In this document: positions 61,316 through 64,000 of the stretch, in pieces | Position numbering within the stretch: the first letter of the stretch is position 1 | How the letters are laid out: the number at the start of each line of letters is the position of its first letter | Assembly (NCBI GenBank): GCA_000231825.2 | Contig: JH720294.1 | Span: forward strand, 1,539,598 to 1,603,597 | Direction of reading: 5' to 3' | DNA from: Tetrahymena elliotti 4EA | Lineage: Eukaryota > Ciliophora > Oligohymenophorea > Hymenostomatida > Tetrahymenidae | Length of the DNA stretch: 64,000 nucleotides | Made by a program: the position numbers and the translations under genes | Notes under the pieces: generated by a model | Database searches by the model: none | Seen by the model: only the letters and a program-made list of their open reading frames with translations | Told to the model about the DNA's origin: nothing

Positions 61316-64000
61316 TCATTTTTACAATTTATTATTATTATTTTTTGATCGATCAAGCATTTCAAACAATTTATCTAAATTTTATTCGGTAAATTATTCC
61401 ATATTTATTGTAGATTCAGTGTTCTTAGATTATTTTATGCTTTAAACTTTAACGAGATTCTATATATATGAATAGGCTCTTTGTATAATAAATATTATTT
61501 ATAGGAAGAGAGAAATTCCTATATATGCAAACATTGTAAGTCTGTAAACTAAATATTAATAAAAATTAATAAAAAATTTTCCAAAATAAATTATTTTTAC
61601 TTTTGCGAAGGGTAGTTAATGCTTCAGATAATTCAGATACATATGATATATTGCTTTATTAGAAAATCATCCCAATTAGTAAAACCAATGCTGTGTGAAA
61701 AATTTCAAGAAAAACTGCCAAATGATTGTAAAAATTACTGATAAATGGCTTTTTTAAAATAATATATAATATAAAAGTGGCATTTAGACCTATGTGAATC
61801 CAGCAAACTATTTCTTATTAATCTCTTCCAAAAATAAAAAAGGCTTGAATAACTGTAATTATAACTTTTCTCCATTCAAACAGAATCCAAAATATTCTAG
61901 AAAAAGCATTCAAAGTTTCCATTCTTTCAATAAGATTCTAATATTAATCTATGTCTTCATAAGGCATGTTATTATAAAGACAACCAATCTTCAAATTAAA
62001 TAGTAATGTTAATAGTATATATATACCCAATGAAAAAATTAATAAAGCAAGATCAAACATTTCAAGATTCTATTTCCAGAACAATAAAAAAGCAGCATTT
62101 AATATTATAAAACTAGAAACTAGTCTAAATAGATTTATAAAAATATTCCATTTAAAGTATCTCTTGAGATTTTGAATCATATTATTATTTGTTCTTAACT
62201 TAAATAATATCAATAAGATTAGTAAAGCCATAAGACACACTCCTATGATTAATATAATCAAAAAGCAATTGTTATTATAACTATTATAAAATTCATTTAT
62301 TTTTATGATTGATTCTTCTGAGTTAAAATTATATAAAGCATCTTCCTTTTTAGTTTGTCTAAACAAATTAGGTATAAAGGTGAAGACATTATACATGTAG
62401 CTCACTTTGAGTTCAAATTAGTTCATCCACAAAGGACTAAGCTTTTAAGAGAATATATAATTTCCTATCAATTGTTAATCTTGAATGAATAGCCAACTTA
62501 TTGAAGATCCAAAAGGTGTGAATATAGAAGATACAATAGCTACAGGAATGCTAACTATTGCTAATTTTTCCAAACTACTAGTTTGTGATTCACTGCTTTC
62601 AAAAGATTCTTAACATTCTTGATTTACTTCTTTTTTATCATTATCAAAGCAACCTATTTTTTTTGTAAATTCTATGAGCTTTTATTCATCCTCAACTTTA
62701 GATTAGGATTCACATATATTAGAAATATTGCTTTTTTCTAATCCGAGATTACAAATAAGACATTCATTATTTTTCTCACCAGAACAAGTTAAGCAATCTC
62801 TATAACAATCTTCACATTGATTTGTAGAAGAATTAAAATACTAACGCTCTTCACACTTAGCACATAGTTTTAAAATAGGTTAATAGACCAAACCCTTAGA
62901 GCAAGAAATACAATCTTCTTTAGATGGTCCATTACATTTACTACAAGATTAATCACACAAAAAGCAAAAAGAGTTCTAATCATCACTTTAAATAATTTTA
63001 ATAAATAGCTTTTTAATTTAAAAATATTTATTAATCTTACATTTTTTTCTGATTGTAAGTTTTCTAGCAACTCAAACAATTTTTTTATGATGGTCCATTA
63101 CAAGTTAGACAAGCCTCATGACACTTAATACAAATGTTTTCTTAAGCATAGTAACCATCATCACATTTCACTAAACATTAACTTAAAAATAGTTCATAAA
63201 TTTTAAATTAACATTGATTAATATTTACTTCTCTTGCAGAAATTAATCTTTCTTACATGAAAGACAGTTTGATTTTGCCTAAACGCAGGTAGAACATTAT
63301 TCATCACATTTTTAGCAATTAGAATCTGAAACAAAATAGCCATCATCACATTTTTTTACACAAGAACTTTTAACATTAAAAATAAATTATTTTTTTATGT
63401 TGATGTAGATGATTTATTTTACTTATTTTACAAAAAGTAACCCAAAACACAACTTTAACATACGTTACTTTAGCCTACGCATAATGTACATTCTGCATTA
63501 CATTCTTTGCAGATACCATGAGAAGCATAAAAGCCATTTCTGCATTTATCCAAGCAAGTACTATTTTTTTAAACGAAGAATTTTTATTATTGCTTTATGA
63601 AATTATTTTTACTAGTCTTATAAAAAGAAATTTAGTTTACAACTTGTGCATTAAGTTTATGAAGTACATGATTCACATTAATCATTACATTTTGTACATT
63701 TAGAATCTTGATTGTAGTATCCTTAATCGCATTATTCTTAGCATTTACTTTATATCGTAAATTAAATTAGAAATCAAATTAATTTTTAGAAGTTTAAAAT
63801 TGTAATTTACTTATCTTATAAAACAAAACTTGCTTTACATACTGTACATTCAGATTATGAAGTACATAATTCACATGAATCATTACACTTTGTACATTTA
63901 GAATTTTGATTATAGTATCCTTAATTGCATTTTTCTTAGCATTTACTAATAGAAAATAATCAAATAAATTTTTAAATTTCTAATTTTAATTTACTTATCT
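61316..64000 (-). CDS. Receptor-like gene D: cysteine-rich, multi-pass membrane protein (5' part beyond right edge)
   Basis: C-terminal part of a fourth paralogue. The visible protein starts in furin-like cysteine repeats (64000 to about 62,700), including near-identical tandem exons at 63,630-64,000. It then enters the membrane block: LIILIIGVCLMALLILLILF, IFINLFRLVSSFIILNAAFL, LALLIFSLGIYILLTLLF, the intracellular-looking NAFSRIFWILFEWRKV (compare ITRAFWIIFELNK in gene B), WIHIGLNATFILYIIL and LAVFLEIFHTALVLLIGMIF. After an intron of about 55 bp (phase 2, starting near 61607) comes the last span, LTMFAYIGISLFLQIIFII. A polar tail rich in Asn, Gln and Lys ends at TGA 61316. The tail lacks the IKWxLNP motif of B and C. 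The membrane block is intact with no in-frame TGA, so it looks functional. The N-terminal domain and start lie to the right of the window. Confidence 0.78.
63630..64000 (-). repeat. Near-identical tandem cysteine-repeat exons in gene D
   Basis: Two full copies and the start of a third of a unit of about 190-200 bp (exon plus short intron). On the plus strand GAAGTACAT recurs at 63661 and 63859 (198 bp apart). The intron boundary AATTTACTTATCT recurs at about 63802 and 63988. Both copies carry the stretch CATTTTGTACATTTAGAAT or a one- to two-base variant of it. Divergence is low in the exon and moderate in the intron, so the duplication is more recent than that in gene B. The array may continue beyond the edge. 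Confidence 0.75.

Overview
The window reads as macronuclear-type DNA of a ciliate, most likely a Tetrahymena. It is extremely AT-rich. Its real reading frames run through many TAA and TAG codons at positions where Gln fits, and end only at TGA. Introns are short, very AT-rich, GT...AG, and sit between compact exons that are visibly richer in G+C. Read with the standard code the window looks almost gene-free. Read with the ciliate code (TAA/TAG = Gln, TGA = stop) it holds nine genes or partial genes and three decayed gene remnants. I called exons by eye from frame continuity, splice dinucleotides and protein-family similarity remembered without any database search.

Left part (1-27.5 kb), single-copy cellular genes. 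A minus-strand Nup210/gp210-like nuclear-pore membrane glycoprotein (1-3498, cut by the left edge) lies head-to-head with a plus-strand RBM39/CAPER-like splicing factor (6281-8221; RS domain, two RRMs, C-terminal UHM). Next come a plus-strand DLEC1-like ciliary ASH-domain protein (9712-15910, 13 exons, about 1728 aa), a 5.7 kb stretch with no gene I can support, and a plus-strand Ras-type guanine nucleotide exchange factor (21586-27498) with two unusually long introns around a candidate 21-nt microexon.

Middle part (28.7-37.1 kb). A short minus-strand alpha/beta-hydrolase remnant is followed by a minus-strand protein kinase plus MORN-repeat gene whose frame is broken at least four times. The MORN part is a tandem DNA repeat of about 150 bp. 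Then comes a plus-strand, intronless 520-aa protein with a basic N-terminal segment that I do not recognise.

Right part (38.7-64 kb), a tandem family. Three complete genes and one partial gene on the minus strand (A 40668-45460, B 47186-53731, C 54947-59678, D 61316 to beyond the edge) encode paralogous large membrane proteins. Where the N terminus is visible they have a hydrophobic start and an N-terminal domain, then many furin/growth-factor-receptor-like cysteine repeats, then a C-terminal block of about eight to nine membrane segments. A head-to-tail relic of the 3' half of gene A lies just downstream of it. Genes B and D contain tandemly duplicated cysteine-rich exons. This expanding receptor-like cluster is the most unusual structure in the window. 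No tRNA, rRNA, transposon or CRISPR array could be supported.
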